In this document: positions 8,213 to 16,570 of the stretch, piece after piece | Layout: every line of letters starts with the position of its first letter | Position numbering within the stretch: position 1 is the stretch's first letter | IMG/VR virus record: IMGVR_UViG_3300006846_000014 | Coordinates: 1 to 64,000 of that record | Source of the DNA: a virus | Direction: 5' to 3' (one strand) | Length of the DNA: 64,000 bases | Program-made: the position numbers and the translations under genes | The notes under the pieces: model-generated | Told to the model about the DNA's origin: nothing | Seen by the model: only the letters and a program-made list of their open reading frames with translations | The model's database searches: none

Positions 8213-9835
8213 ATGGCCTTTCTTGATACGTTGCGAAACCTTCTGCCTAACGGCGGAAGGAACGATAAGCCACGGCCGAACGCGCGCTTCATGGAAGGCG
8301 AGAAGGGCACGGTTTGGGCGAAGTGGTGGCCCATGCTGCGCGAGCCGCGTGAAGACGTTGGGGAAGCCTACGACCGTGCACAGGCGCGGGCCGTGGACAT
8401 GGCCCAAAACGTTGGATGGATAGCGGGCGGCATCGAAGCTTCTGCGGCCAGCGTGGTAGGCGGCGGGCTTCGTCTACAGGCGAAACCCAAATATCAAAGC
8501 CTTGGCATGGATGAAACCACGGCCAAGCAATGGGCCAAGGATGTAGAGGCCCTGTGGCACAGCTACGCATGCAGCGCCAATGAATGCGACGCGGAAGGCC
8601 GCTCCGATCACGGCAAGCAACAGCGGCAGGCGTATATGTCGTTCATCGCCACGGGTGAAATCGTGGCGGAGCTTCCGTACATCAACGCGGCCAACTCCTT
8701 GAACAAAAGCAAGGTGCGCGTTATCCCTCCCATGCGCATGTCGCGCGAAACCAACCTGTTAGACAACGTTGTTCAGGGCGTCCAGCTTAACACGCACGGG
8801 CGGCCCATGGCGTATAGGTTCAAATACACAAACCATTTCGGCCAATACCGCGACCTTATGGTGCCCGCGCGTGACCGTTATAATCGGTTGCGGTTGCTGC
8901 ACGTGTTCGACGGCATGGCCGGACAGGTAAGGGGCATTAGCCCCCTTACCCCGGCGCTTCGCGTGGCAAAGCGCTTCGACCAATTGGCCAACGCCACACT
9001 TACGGCCAATATCCTGCGAAGCGTCTTCGCGGCAACCCTTACGTCCGAATATCCCACCAATGAAGCAATGCAAGGTCTGCTTACCCACAAGGAGCAAGCG
9101 CAGGTTTCATCGGCGGGGGACAGCGTATCGGCGTTCGATTGTTGGAACGCGGCGCAACAGGGATGGTACGAGGGCGCACAGATCGATATCGGCACGGCCG
9201 GGCGCATTGCCCACCTGTTTCCCGGCCAGAAGCTGGACCTGATGACCGTTAAGGGCGCGGCGGGCGAATATGAGACATACGCGAAGATGCTTCTTCGCGA
9301 GATTGCCCGTTGCCTTGGCATCACCTATGAGGATTTCACGGGCGATTACGCGGGCGTAACCTTCTCGTCAATCCGCATGGCCGTTCATCAAATCTGGGCA
9401 ATCGTGATGGAGCGGCGGCGCAACGTGCTGTCTCCGTTCAATAACGGCTGCTACGAGAATTGGCTTGAAGAGCAGATTGAGACGGGGCGGGTGATGCTTC
9501 CGGGTGGCATGGAACAGTTCATGTCTGAACGTGCAGGCATCTGCTACGCGGAATGGAAGGGCACGCCACGGCCACAGGCCGATGACGAAAAGATGGCTAA
9601 GGCGGTCAAAATCCTAAACGAGATTGGCGCGCTTTCGCTTACCCAGCTTTGCGATGACTTGGGCTACGATTACGAGGACACCGTAGCCTATCTTGCCGCA
9701 GAGAAGGAGTTGCGTGAAGAGTTGGGCATAGAGTTGGCCGCTGAAACGGCGGCCACTCTAGCCCGTGAAAAAATTTCTAGCGATGAGGCGAAGAAACAGG
9801 AGGCCGAAGAGGGCAGATCATCTGAGGAGTATTGA
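8213..9835 (+). CDS. Portal protein, lambda GpB family
   Basis: 540 residues, which fits the lambda-type portal family. Features include GWIAGGIEASAASVVGGG near the N-terminus, IPPMRMSRE, and the C-terminal EDFTGDYAGVTFSSIR block typical of GpB relatives. It forms the dodecameric ring through which DNA enters. Start ATG 8213 follows AGGAG. The stop overlaps the next start as TGATG. Confidence 0.92.
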   Translation: MAFLDTLRNLLPNGGRNDKPRPNARFMEGEKGTVWAKWWPMLREPREDVGEAYDRAQARAVDMAQNVGWIAGGIEASAASVVGGGLRLQAKPKYQSLGMDETTAKQWAKDVEALWHSYACSANECDAEGRSDHGKQQRQAYMSFIATGEIVAELPYINAANSLNKSKVRVIPPMRMSRETNLLDNVVQGVQLNTHGRPMAYRFKYTNHFGQYRDLMVPARDRYNRLRLLHVFDGMAGQVRGISPLTPALRVAKRFDQLANATLTANILRSVFAATLTSEYPTNEAMQGLLTHKEQAQVSSAGDSVSAFDCWNAAQQGWYEGAQIDIGTAGRIAHLFPGQKLDLMTVKGAAGEYETYAKMLLREIARCLGITYEDFTGDYAGVTFSSIRMAVHQIWAIVMERRRNVLSPFNNGCYENWLEEQIETGRVMLPGGMEQFMSERAGICYAEWKGTPRPQADDEKMAKAVKILNEIGALSLTQLCDDLGYDYEDTVAYLAAEKELREELGIELAAETAATLAREKISSDEAKKQEAEEGRSSEEY

Positions 9836-10077
9836 TGGCGGTTTTAAACGCAGACCCTTGCGTGGCCGTTGAAGAGCTGAAATCCATAATCCAAAACATC
9901 ATTACGGGCGGTCAGGCGCTTGTTGTTGAGTTTTGGACGGAAGGAGGCACCAGACGCCGCGTGGAATATGGCCGCGCCAATGTGCAAGAGATGCGCATTG
10001 AACTGGCCAAGTTGGTAGAGGCGTGTAAGGCGAAGCAAGGCAAGCCGCCTTCCCGCCGCGCCTTCATTGGAGGTTAG
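9835..10077 (+). CDS. gpW-like head-tail joining protein
   Basis: 80 residues, similar in size and pattern to lambda gpW: helix (VEELKSIIQNIITG), beta hairpin (GTRRRVEYGRANVQEMRIEL), then a helix. gpW plugs the portal after packaging. GAGGAG lies 5-6 bases before ATG 9835. Its place after the portal and before the protease is unlike lambda, where W precedes B. Confidence 0.65.
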   Translation: MAVLNADPCVAVEELKSIIQNIITGGQALVVEFWTEGGTRRRVEYGRANVQEMRIELAKLVEACKAKQGKPPSRRAFIGG

Positions 10078-10078
10078 C

Positions 10079-11356
10079 TTGTTCAACCTTCCACAGATTG
10101 CGCAACGGCTCTACAATACGCCGTTGTTGCTTCATCCTGGCAAGGCGGAAATCATTTGCGCCGCGCTGCACAAACGCATCTTCGGCGGCTCCTTAAACGA
10201 GGAAGCGCTTCTTCGTGATGCGAAGAACGAAGTTGAGGCTAACGAATTCTTCGGAAGCCGCAAGCGGCCCGATGGTTCTTACAGCTTCAATCCGGCCGAA
10301 AGCGGGATTGCGGTGATTTCCATCACCGGCTCCCTTGTTAACCGTGGTGCCTGGATAGGCAGCTATTCAGGATTGCAGAGCTACGAGGGCATTGCTGCAC
10401 AGCTTGCCGATGCACGGGCCGACCCGCACACGCGCGGCGTTATCCTGGACATCGACAGCTTCGGCGGCGAGGTGGGTGGCATCGCCAACCTTGCCGCATC
10501 CATTCGCGCGTTGCGCGATGAAAAGCCAGTCTATGCCGTGATCAATGATCACGCCTATAGCGCTGGCTATTGGATTGCCTCCCAGGCTTCACAGATTGTG
10601 GTTTCGCCAACGTCTGCGCTTGGAAGCATTGGTGTTATCTGGATACACCTGGACCACAGCAAAGAGCTGGAAGCTCAGGGCATTGATCCCACGATAATCA
10701 CCGCTGGTGCCAAAAAGGCAGACGGCAATCCCTTTGAGCCCCTTTCCGAGCGTGCGCGTGAAAACGCACAGGAAATGGTTATGGGGCTTTATGACCGCTT
10801 TACGCAGGCGGTTGAAGAGGGCCGTGGGGCATCCCGCCTTACGGCCAAAGCTGCCCGCGCCACTGAGGCGGGGGACTTCACAGGTGAAGAAGCAATCAAG
10901 GCCGGTTTGGCTGATGCTATCGGAACCTTTGAAGGCGTGTTCACCGAACTTTCCAGCGGCGTAAGCGCTGGCTGGAAGAAACGCAAAGGAGCCACAATGG
11001 CAACCGAAGACAACCTTCCCCCCGTTATCGCGGACCACACCAAGGCCATTGCCGATGCGGTGGCCGCAGAGCGTGCGCGCTATGATGGCATCGTGAATTC
11101 CGAGGCCGCGAAGGGCAAAGGCAAGCTGGCCAACGAGCTGGCGCGGCAGGGCCTTTCCATCGAACAGGCAACGGCCATTCTCGAAGCTGCGGCTTCCGAA
11201 GCTTCGGCGATCCCGCCGCTGGCCGAGCGGGCCGACGCTGGCGCGCTGGCCGATGCCCATAACGTTCCGGCTCCCACCACCCAGGCCGCAATCGATGCGT
11301 CTTGGGACAAGGCCGTGGCGAAGGTGAATAAGCAGCGGGGCTTCAAGGCCGCGTAG
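10079..11356 (+). CDS. S49 head maturation protease (lambda GpC-like)
   Basis: 425-residue signal-peptide-peptidase-type protease that processes the prohead. The Ser-Lys dyad is visible: Ser161 in AYSAGYW and Lys212/213 in ITAGAKKAD; DIDSFGGEVGG (124-134) is the oxyanion region. Start TTG 10079 has GGAGG 5 bases upstream, better than the TTG at 10067. The C-terminal third is also made alone as the nested scaffold. Confidence 0.88.
   Translation: MFNLPQIAQRLYNTPLLLHPGKAEIICAALHKRIFGGSLNEEALLRDAKNEVEANEFFGSRKRPDGSYSFNPAESGIAVISITGSLVNRGAWIGSYSGLQSYEGIAAQLADARADPHTRGVILDIDSFGGEVGGIANLAASIRALRDEKPVYAVINDHAYSAGYWIASQASQIVVSPTSALGSIGVIWIHLDHSKELEAQGIDPTIITAGAKKADGNPFEPLSERARENAQEMVMGLYDRFTQAVEEGRGASRLTAKAARATEAGDFTGEEAIKAGLADAIGTFEGVFTELSSGVSAGWKKRKGATMATEDNLPPVIADHTKAIADAVAAERARYDGIVNSEAAKGKGKLANELARQGLSIEQATAILEAAASEASAIPPLAERADAGALADAHNVPAPTTQAAIDASWDKAVAKVNKQRGFKAA
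10997..11356 (+). CDS. Nested capsid scaffold from an internal start (Nu3-like)
   Basis: In-frame ATG 10997 inside the protease gene has a strong AAAGGAG site 5 bases upstream. The product would be 119 residues, Ala/Glu/Lys-rich and helical (ADAVAAERARYDGIV, ELARQGLSIEQATAILEA), as expected for a scaffold. Lambda C/Nu3 uses the same arrangement. The ribosome site in the middle of a gene is the direct evidence; independent expression is inferred. Confidence 0.75.
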   Translation: MATEDNLPPVIADHTKAIADAVAAERARYDGIVNSEAAKGKGKLANELARQGLSIEQATAILEAAASEASAIPPLAERADAGALADAHNVPAPTTQAAIDASWDKAVAKVNKQRGFKAA

Positions 11357-11361
11357 CAGCC

Positions 11362-11383
11362 GGACCCGCCTAGCGGGCGGGCC
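11362..11383 (+). promoter_or_regulatory. GGCGGG-type hairpin after the protease/scaffold gene
   Basis: CCCGCC (11365-11370) pairs with GGCGGG (11376-11381), extended by GG/CC around a bulged A. There is no T-run, so it is more likely an mRNA-stabilising or processing hairpin than a terminator. Similar hairpins follow the next two genes. Confidence 0.45.
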
Positions 11384-11415
11384 GTCTCACACAGTTACAA
11401 AATCAGAGGTTCTAT

Positions 11416-12408
11416 ATGACAACTTTGACGGAAGGCCGTCACCCCGGCGAATTCCTTATCTCGGAGGCCAACGGGCACCAGTCGCGCGAAGCGGGCAAGG
11501 TTGCCGCTTCCCAAACGCTGAAGTCCGGCCACGTTGTGGTGAAGGTGCCAACGGAAGCCAATAAGGCCGCAACCGCAACAACCGACAGCGACAACGACAG
11601 CGCGGCGGCCCTTACCCTGGCTAACCCGGCCTTCGCGGCCGGGGCGGCTTATGGCCGTTACACCGTTGAGTGTATCGTTGCCGAAACCAACGCCGGAGCC
11701 GACAACAATGCGCAGTTCGGCGTTTATGCCCCGGATGGTTCATTCGTGGGGCAGGCAACCCAGAACGTTGCTTTCACCGGCATTGTGAAGTTCACCATTC
11801 CCAACGCATCCGGCGCAATCGGCGTTGGCGACCGCTGGTATATCGATATTGCCGACGTTTACGGGAAGCTTTCCCAGACAGAGCGCCTTGGCCTTGGCGA
11901 TGGCGTTCTTACGGCAGCAAGCCCCGCTGTTGACGCGGCTACGGTGAAACAGGGCCGCTACAAGCTGGTGATGACCACAACCGGCGCAACGGCTGCTTTC
12001 GACGTTTACGACCCGAACGGCTTTAAGCTGGCGCTGGCTGGCGCGGTTGGCTCGGCGTACAACGGCGAAATCAAGTTCACCCTGGCCGATGGCGGCACCG
12101 ACTTTACCGCTGGCGAAGAAGTTTACGTGGACGTGAACCTGAACGTGGATGACTTCGAGTGGAAGGAGTTCGACCCGGCTGCGCACGCGGCCCCGTCCGG
12201 CGTGATCTATGCAGGCGTCACCTCTGCAAACCCGTCCACAACCAAGGCGGCTTTCGTTGTTCGGCAGGCTGAAGTTTTCGGCGGCGCGCTGGAATGGAAG
12301 TCCGGCATGACCGAAGAGCAGAAGCGGGCGGCCGAGCGGCAGCTTCGCGACCTTCTGCAAATTCGCGTGCGCGGCGCGAACGACCCGCTCTATCCGCAGA
12401 ACAGCTAG
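11416..12408 (+). CDS. Head decoration protein (lambda gpD-like) with a two-repeat insertion
   Basis: The ends match gpD-like decoration proteins: EGRHPGEFLISEA near the N-terminus and GVIYAGVTSANPSTTKAAFVV near the C-terminus. Between them are two related beta-rich repeats, about 78-146 and 179-241, sharing GRY-x-(V/L), F-x-VY-x-P-x-G, (V/E)IKFT-like and (W/V)YIDI/VYVDV steps. At 330 residues it is three times the size of lambda gpD (~110). The insertion probably projects outward and may bind surfaces (inference). Confidence 0.75.
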   Translation: MTTLTEGRHPGEFLISEANGHQSREAGKVAASQTLKSGHVVVKVPTEANKAATATTDSDNDSAAALTLANPAFAAGAAYGRYTVECIVAETNAGADNNAQFGVYAPDGSFVGQATQNVAFTGIVKFTIPNASGAIGVGDRWYIDIADVYGKLSQTERLGLGDGVLTAASPAVDAATVKQGRYKLVMTTTGATAAFDVYDPNGFKLALAGAVGSAYNGEIKFTLADGGTDFTAGEEVYVDVNLNVDDFEWKEFDPAAHAAPSGVIYAGVTSANPSTTKAAFVVRQAEVFGGALEWKSGMTEEQKRAAERQLRDLLQIRVRGANDPLYPQNS

Positions 12409-12436
12409 CCCCGGCTAGCCTGATCTAACCACATAC

Positions 12437-12458
12437 CCCGCCGTCTTCGGGCGGCGGG
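12437..12458 (+). promoter_or_regulatory. GGCGGG-type hairpin between decoration and capsid genes
   Basis: CCCGCCG (12437-12443) and CGGCGGG (12452-12458) form a perfect 7-bp stem with an 8-base loop containing TTCG. No T-run follows. Confidence 0.45.
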
Positions 12459-12500
12459 ATGAACTGTCACGTCTTCAATCTCCAAAGGATGATCTAACGC

Positions 12501-13538
12501 ATGATCACTATGGACGTTTTCCATCAGGATGCCTTCTCGGCGATCTCGATGACTGCCGCTGTGCAGAAAATCGGGTATGTGCCCGGCTTCCTTCGCGCAA
12601 TGCCCGGCCTTGTTCAGGACCGGCCCGTGCGCACGCTTGGCGTGTACATCGAAGAGCGTTCGCACGCCCCGGCGCTTATCCACATCACGGAACGCGGAAC
12701 GCCCTTCCCGCACAAGGGCCGCGACAAGCGCAAGATGCGCAACTTCGAAACCACGCGAATTGCGCTTCAGAGCAAGATGCGCGCGGACGAAGTTCAGGGC
12801 ATCCGTGCTTTCGGCAGCGAGACCGAGCTGGAAGCCATCATGACCGAAGTGGCCATGCGGCAGGCCGAAATGCGCACCGATATGCAGCTTACGGAAGAAT
12901 ACCACCTGCTCAATCTGATCGACGGCACGTTCAAGGATACGGACGGCTCCACGATCTATGATTGGTGCACCGAGCTTTCGCAGTCTCGGCAATCCGTGAT
13001 CGATTTCGACCTGGACAACGCTTCCCCCGCGAACAACGCGCTTCGCCAGAAGATCGTTGATATGCAGCGGAAGGGCATGGACGCGCTTTTCGGCATCGGC
13101 GGCAACGCGGTCCAGTGGACGGCCCTGTGCGGCGACAACTTCTATGACAACTTCTCGGCGCACAAGGAAGTTCGCGAGCGCTATCTGAATACCCCGGCCG
13201 CCGCAACTTCCGACAGGATCGGCGCGGCCTACCAGATGATTGACTTCGGCGGTATGTCGTGGTGGAATTATCGGGGCACCGATAGCATGTACGCGAAGAA
13301 GAAGGTAGGCATTCCAACCGATGAATGCCGCATCTTCCCGCTTGGCGCTGGTATCTTCCAGTGGGTGCTTGCCCCGGCCGAAGGTATGCAGTACGTCAAC
13401 ACGCTCGGTCAGAAGCTCTATTCGTGGGTTCTGCCGGACGTTTCTGGCCGCGATGCGCATGTTGAGGTGGAGATTGCACAGTATCCGCTTCCCGTCTGCA
13501 TCATGCCCGGCGCGCTGTTCCGTGGTAAGCGGACCTAG
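12501..13538 (+). CDS. Major capsid protein, lambda GpE family
   Basis: 345 residues, the usual size of GpE-type capsid proteins with the HK97 fold. Recognisable parts are the N-terminal arm (AAVQKIGYVPGFL), RGTPFPHKGRDKR and the C-terminal EIAQYPLPVCIMPGAL, a common end of this family. Start ATG 12501 follows AAAGGATG. It is flanked by hairpins on both sides, as expected for the most highly expressed gene. Confidence 0.92.
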   Translation: MITMDVFHQDAFSAISMTAAVQKIGYVPGFLRAMPGLVQDRPVRTLGVYIEERSHAPALIHITERGTPFPHKGRDKRKMRNFETTRIALQSKMRADEVQGIRAFGSETELEAIMTEVAMRQAEMRTDMQLTEEYHLLNLIDGTFKDTDGSTIYDWCTELSQSRQSVIDFDLDNASPANNALRQKIVDMQRKGMDALFGIGGNAVQWTALCGDNFYDNFSAHKEVRERYLNTPAAATSDRIGAAYQMIDFGGMSWWNYRGTDSMYAKKKVGIPTDECRIFPLGAGIFQWVLAPAEGMQYVNTLGQKLYSWVLPDVSGRDAHVEVEIAQYPLPVCIMPGALFRGKRT

Positions 13539-13548
13539 GCCCATAACA

Positions 13549-13572
13549 GCGGCGGGCTTCTAGCCCCGCCGC
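13549..13572 (+). promoter_or_regulatory. GGCGGG-type hairpin after the capsid gene
   Basis: GCGGCGGG (13549-13556) and CCCGCCGC (13565-13572) make a perfect 8-bp stem with an 8-base loop, without a T-run. Confidence 0.45.
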
Positions 13573-13593
13573 ATAACTATCCAAAGGTATGCG

Positions 13594-13986
13594 ATGAGTG
13601 ACTTTGATGAACTGGACCGCCAAGCTCAGGCGGCACAGGTTGTCGCTTTCGGCGATACCGTGCTTATCATCCCGCAAAACGGTTCCGACTATGGAACGTC
13701 CGTGGATGGTGCGCGACCGCAGAAAACCGTCAAGGCTGTTTTCTCGCAGGAGGTTGCGGCTCAGCGCACTCAAGGCACATCGCAGGGCTCGGGCTTGGTT
13801 GGGGCAACTCGCGTTGCTTCCGGCCTGTCCGAGCTTTGGATATCTCGCGATGATCTCCTAACGATTGGCTATGCCATTCGCGAGAAAGACCACGTAGTTT
13901 TCCAGGGCAAGACCTATGCCGTGGTCTGGTGCCTGCCTGTTACGCCTTCCGGCGACCGCACCTATCGGCTATCGGTGGTTAAATGA
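13594..13986 (+). CDS. Head-tail connector-like protein
   Basis: 130 residues. Position right after the capsid gene and a predicted beta-rich C-terminal half (KDHVVFQGKTYAVVWCLPV-) fit a head-tail adaptor of the lambda FII or HK97 gp9 type, but no firm motif is visible. It shares 4 bases with the next gene. Confidence 0.5.
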   Translation: MSDFDELDRQAQAAQVVAFGDTVLIIPQNGSDYGTSVDGARPQKTVKAVFSQEVAAQRTQGTSQGSGLVGATRVASGLSELWISRDDLLTIGYAIREKDHVVFQGKTYAVVWCLPVTPSGDRTYRLSVVK

Positions 13987-14813
13987 GCCTTATACGGGTT
14001 GCTTTGCGCACGTCAGCCGTGCGCGCCTTGCGAGAGGGCTCTACCTACGCAATGCAAAACGTCCATGATAGCCTTGGCGATCCCGAGCCCTATATGGGCG
14101 ATGATGCCAAGCCGCTCATCAACGTTTTCACCGATTTATCAGTTTCGGAAACCAACGGTAAGCAGTGGTTTGATGGAGACCACACGATAGACCTTGTTTT
14201 CGAGATTGTTGTTTCAACCCGGATTAACGACACGGAAAACGGGCAATCGGCAATCATCATCCCGGCTACTGACCCGGCCATAGAGCTGGGCATCGATATC
14301 ATTGAACGGCAGATTTGGCGCGCGCTGATGGGCGGCGAGGGCAAATGGGCCAAGCTGTGGCGCAAGACTGTTACGGGTATCAAGAAATCCGTTTCAAAGC
14401 GCGGGGCCGCGAACGATCAAGGGCACCGCTTCGCCGCGCGGCAGCTTATCCTTTCTGTGTGCAGTATCGGCGAGCCTGCCGTTAATCAGGCCCCATCGCA
14501 CGCTTGGTCTGATCTTATCGCCAACCTAACCGCAGATGGCGAGACAGGCGTTGCCGAAATCATCGCGCGCTCGATGATTGGCACAAACCCACCTGAAACG
14601 TGGGTGCAGGCGATGCAGGAGCTTGGCCTTAATCTCGATATGGCTTACGGCCTTGGCATTGGCCCCGCCTATCTTTCGCCGCTTACCGGCGAAGAAGTTA
14701 TCCCGCCGCTTACTTCTGGCCGCCTTGGTGCGGGTGAACATGAGTTCACACAAGAGGAGGTGGAGTTCAACGTTCCGCAAGAGCCGGGTGATGATGATCC
14801 CGTCTTGCCGTAG
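13983..14813 (+). CDS. Probable tail completion/terminator protein
   Basis: 276 residues with no motif that I can name. The N-terminal half alternates short helices and beta strands (TIDLVFEIVVSTRI) as in tail terminators, and the acidic C-terminus ends in GDDDPVLP. It lies exactly at the head-to-tail module border, overlapping the connector gene by 4 bases. The call rests mainly on position. Confidence 0.4.
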   Translation: MSLIRVALRTSAVRALREGSTYAMQNVHDSLGDPEPYMGDDAKPLINVFTDLSVSETNGKQWFDGDHTIDLVFEIVVSTRINDTENGQSAIIIPATDPAIELGIDIIERQIWRALMGGEGKWAKLWRKTVTGIKKSVSKRGAANDQGHRFAARQLILSVCSIGEPAVNQAPSHAWSDLIANLTADGETGVAEIIARSMIGTNPPETWVQAMQELGLNLDMAYGLGIGPAYLSPLTGEEVIPPLTSGRLGAGEHEFTQEEVEFNVPQEPGDDDPVLP

Positions 14814-14815
14814 CG

Positions 14816-14913
14816 TGGCGTTTTAAGCCCCGCACAGCCCCGAAAGCTGTTCCGGCTACCCGCGTACCTAAAAATCAGTTTCGCCGCTCCTGTGGCTTCC
14901 TATGGCGTTTTAA
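14816..14913 (-). repeat. Dispersed intergenic repeat, copy A
   Basis: Fills the gap between the completion protein and gpV genes. Read on the minus strand it matches copies C and D: GCCATAGGAAGCCA, AGGAGCGGCGAAA, TTTTAGGTACGCGGGTAGCC, GCTTTCGGGGCT and TGCGGGGCT. The same 11-mer TGGCGTTTTAA occurs at both ends (14816-14826 and 14903-14913). The right end lies 13 bases before the gpV start, so it may act in that gene's leader or promoter. Confidence 0.6.
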
Positions 14914-14925
14914 CGTAGGTCTAAG

Positions 14926-15480
14926 ATGCAACAGTTAATCTCGCACCTTCTATCACGCATCACAGAGCTTGAAAGGCGCGTTGCCAACCAAATGCGCCAC
15001 GGCACGGTTGCGGAAGTGGATACCAAGAAACAGCGCGTTCGGCTGAAGCTGGGCAAGGATGACCAGGGCCAAGATTTTCTTGGCCCATGGGTTCCATACG
15101 GGCAACAGGCCGGAGCCCTGAAAATCCACGCCCCGCCGTCCGTGGGGCAAACCATGACCATGTTTTCACCGGGCGGCGATTTTGAACAAGCTGTGGCGCA
15201 TCCACTTACGTGGTCGGATCAGAACCCGTCGCCAAGTGAAAAAGGCGATAAGCCGGGTGAAGAAGAAGTGGTTATGACGCTTGGAAAGACAAAGCTTGAA
15301 TTCCGCGATGGTCAAATGAAGATAACCGCAGACGGAACCACCTTCGATTTCAAAAAAGACGGTTACGATCAACAGGGCGGGAAGATGAAGCACAATAACC
15401 AGAAGATAGACGGAAGCCATCGGCATAAAGACACCATGCCCGGTTCCGGCTTCTCTGGTGTTCCGGAGGATGATGCTTGA
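14926..15480 (+). CDS. Baseplate spike protein (P2 gpV-like)
   Basis: 184 residues. The N-terminal OB-like part (GTVAEVD-x5-RVRLKLG, PYGQQAGA) and the C-terminal His-x-His (SHRHKD) followed by GSGFSGVP match P2 gpV, the membrane-piercing spike whose tip holds an iron ion through HxH. P2 gpV is of similar length. Its stop overlaps the thyX TTG. Confidence 0.82.
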   Translation: MQQLISHLLSRITELERRVANQMRHGTVAEVDTKKQRVRLKLGKDDQGQDFLGPWVPYGQQAGALKIHAPPSVGQTMTMFSPGGDFEQAVAHPLTWSDQNPSPSEKGDKPGEEEVVMTLGKTKLEFRDGQMKITADGTTFDFKKDGYDQQGGKMKHNNQKIDGSHRHKDTMPGSGFSGVPEDDA

Positions 15481-16307
15481 TCAAAGCTTCCCTGGTTTGG
15501 ATCACGCCGGATTGTGAAAAGGCCATCGTATACGCGGCGCGCGTGTCCAGCCCCAAAAGCCAAGCGGCAGGCGAGAACAACGAGAAGCTTATCCGCTACC
15601 TTATCCGCAACCACCATTGGTCGCCGTTTGAACTTGGCAACGCCTGCCTTTCCATCGAAGCGCCGCGCGATATAGCGCGGCAGCTTCTGCGGCACAGGTC
15701 GTGCAGCTTTCAGGAATTCTCGCAACGCTATGCCAACGTCTCGCAGATCAAGCGGGACACGATCATACGCGAAACGCGGATGCAAGACCCCAAAAACCGT
15801 CAGGCATCGCTTCCGTGCTTCGACTATGAACTGGTAAGAGCATGGGAACGGCGGCAAAAGGCGTTGGCTGACCGCGCCATAGACGATTACGAGTGGGCAA
15901 TCCGCAACGGCATCGCCAAGGAGTGCGCCCGCGTGGTGCTTCCGGAAGGGCTTACGCCAAGCCGTCTTTACGTCAACGGTACAATCCGTTCGTGGCTGCA
16001 CTATATGGCCGTGCGCCGCGACCAAGCAACAACCCAACGGGAGCACGTGCAATTGGCTGACGCCATTGCAGCGGCCCTACGTCCGCACATCCCAGAGATT
16101 ATGAGAGCGGCTGAAAAATGGCTGTCTACGCAATCAGACCCGGAAGCGGAGTTGACCGCCATACGGGCAAGCCTGTCTCAGGCTGGAAGCATGTCGAAAA
16201 CAGCCTGGAATGCATTTTCCAGACCTATTTCGGCCTTAGGCCGTTACGCCGCTGGTTTGGCTCGTTCATCCCGCGCCTACTTGGCGAAAACATTTCGCCA
16301 CAGATAG
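15477..16307 (+). CDS. thyX: Flavin-dependent thymidylate synthase ThyX
   Basis: Makes dTMP from dUMP with FAD, NADPH and methylene-tetrahydrofolate. The signature RHRx7S is present (RHR 72-74, S82) followed by RYA. Start TTG 15477 has GGAGG 7 bases upstream. ThyX is usually 210-260 residues; this reads to 276, and its last ~63 codons overlap the gp25-like gene in another frame. It is inserted between two baseplate genes and shares their operon. Confidence 0.9.
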   Translation: MIKASLVWITPDCEKAIVYAARVSSPKSQAAGENNEKLIRYLIRNHHWSPFELGNACLSIEAPRDIARQLLRHRSCSFQEFSQRYANVSQIKRDTIIRETRMQDPKNRQASLPCFDYELVRAWERRQKALADRAIDDYEWAIRNGIAKECARVVLPEGLTPSRLYVNGTIRSWLHYMAVRRDQATTQREHVQLADAIAAALRPHIPEIMRAAEKWLSTQSDPEAELTAIRASLSQAGSMSKTAWNAFSRPISALGRYAAGLARSSRAYLAKTFRHR

Positions 16308-16567
16308 TTGTTCAGTTCTTCACGTCCATCTATGTGGCCCTGGAGCTGGAGCCCCGCTTCAAGCTTTCACAGGTGCGTATCCTTTCCACGCCTGATGAAC
16401 TTCGCCTTGGGCGGCTTCGCGTTGGCCTGGAAGGCTTCTATCTGCCGCGCGGCCACCTTGACGATTTCACATCGGAGGGCGCGCGGATTGTGGTGGTTGA
16501 GTGGTACGGCCAAGCCGTGAACATCCAGCGGGATGCGCTGCAAGGCGGCTTCCTGGCAACGGGGTGA
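16118..16567 (+). CDS. Baseplate wedge protein (P2 gpW / T4 gp25-like)
   Basis: 149 residues. SGVDRHTGKPVSGWKHV, then TYFGLRPLRRWFGS and the C-terminal IVVVEWYGQAVNIQRD region match the gp25-like lysozyme-fold wedge family (usually 110-150 residues). The conserved part begins about 8 residues after ATG 16118, so the gene must start inside thyX, overlapping it by 190 bases. Confidence 0.8.
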   Translation: MAVYAIRPGSGVDRHTGKPVSGWKHVENSLECIFQTYFGLRPLRRWFGSFIPRLLGENISPQIVVQFFTSIYVALELEPRFKLSQVRILSTPDELRLGRLRVGLEGFYLPRGHLDDFTSEGARIVVVEWYGQAVNIQRDALQGGFLATG

Positions 16568-16570
16568 TGC

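Noticed and set aside
12405-13544. 379-codon frame opposite the capsid gene
   Set aside because: Shadow of the capsid codon pattern; no ribosome site and no recognisable protein.
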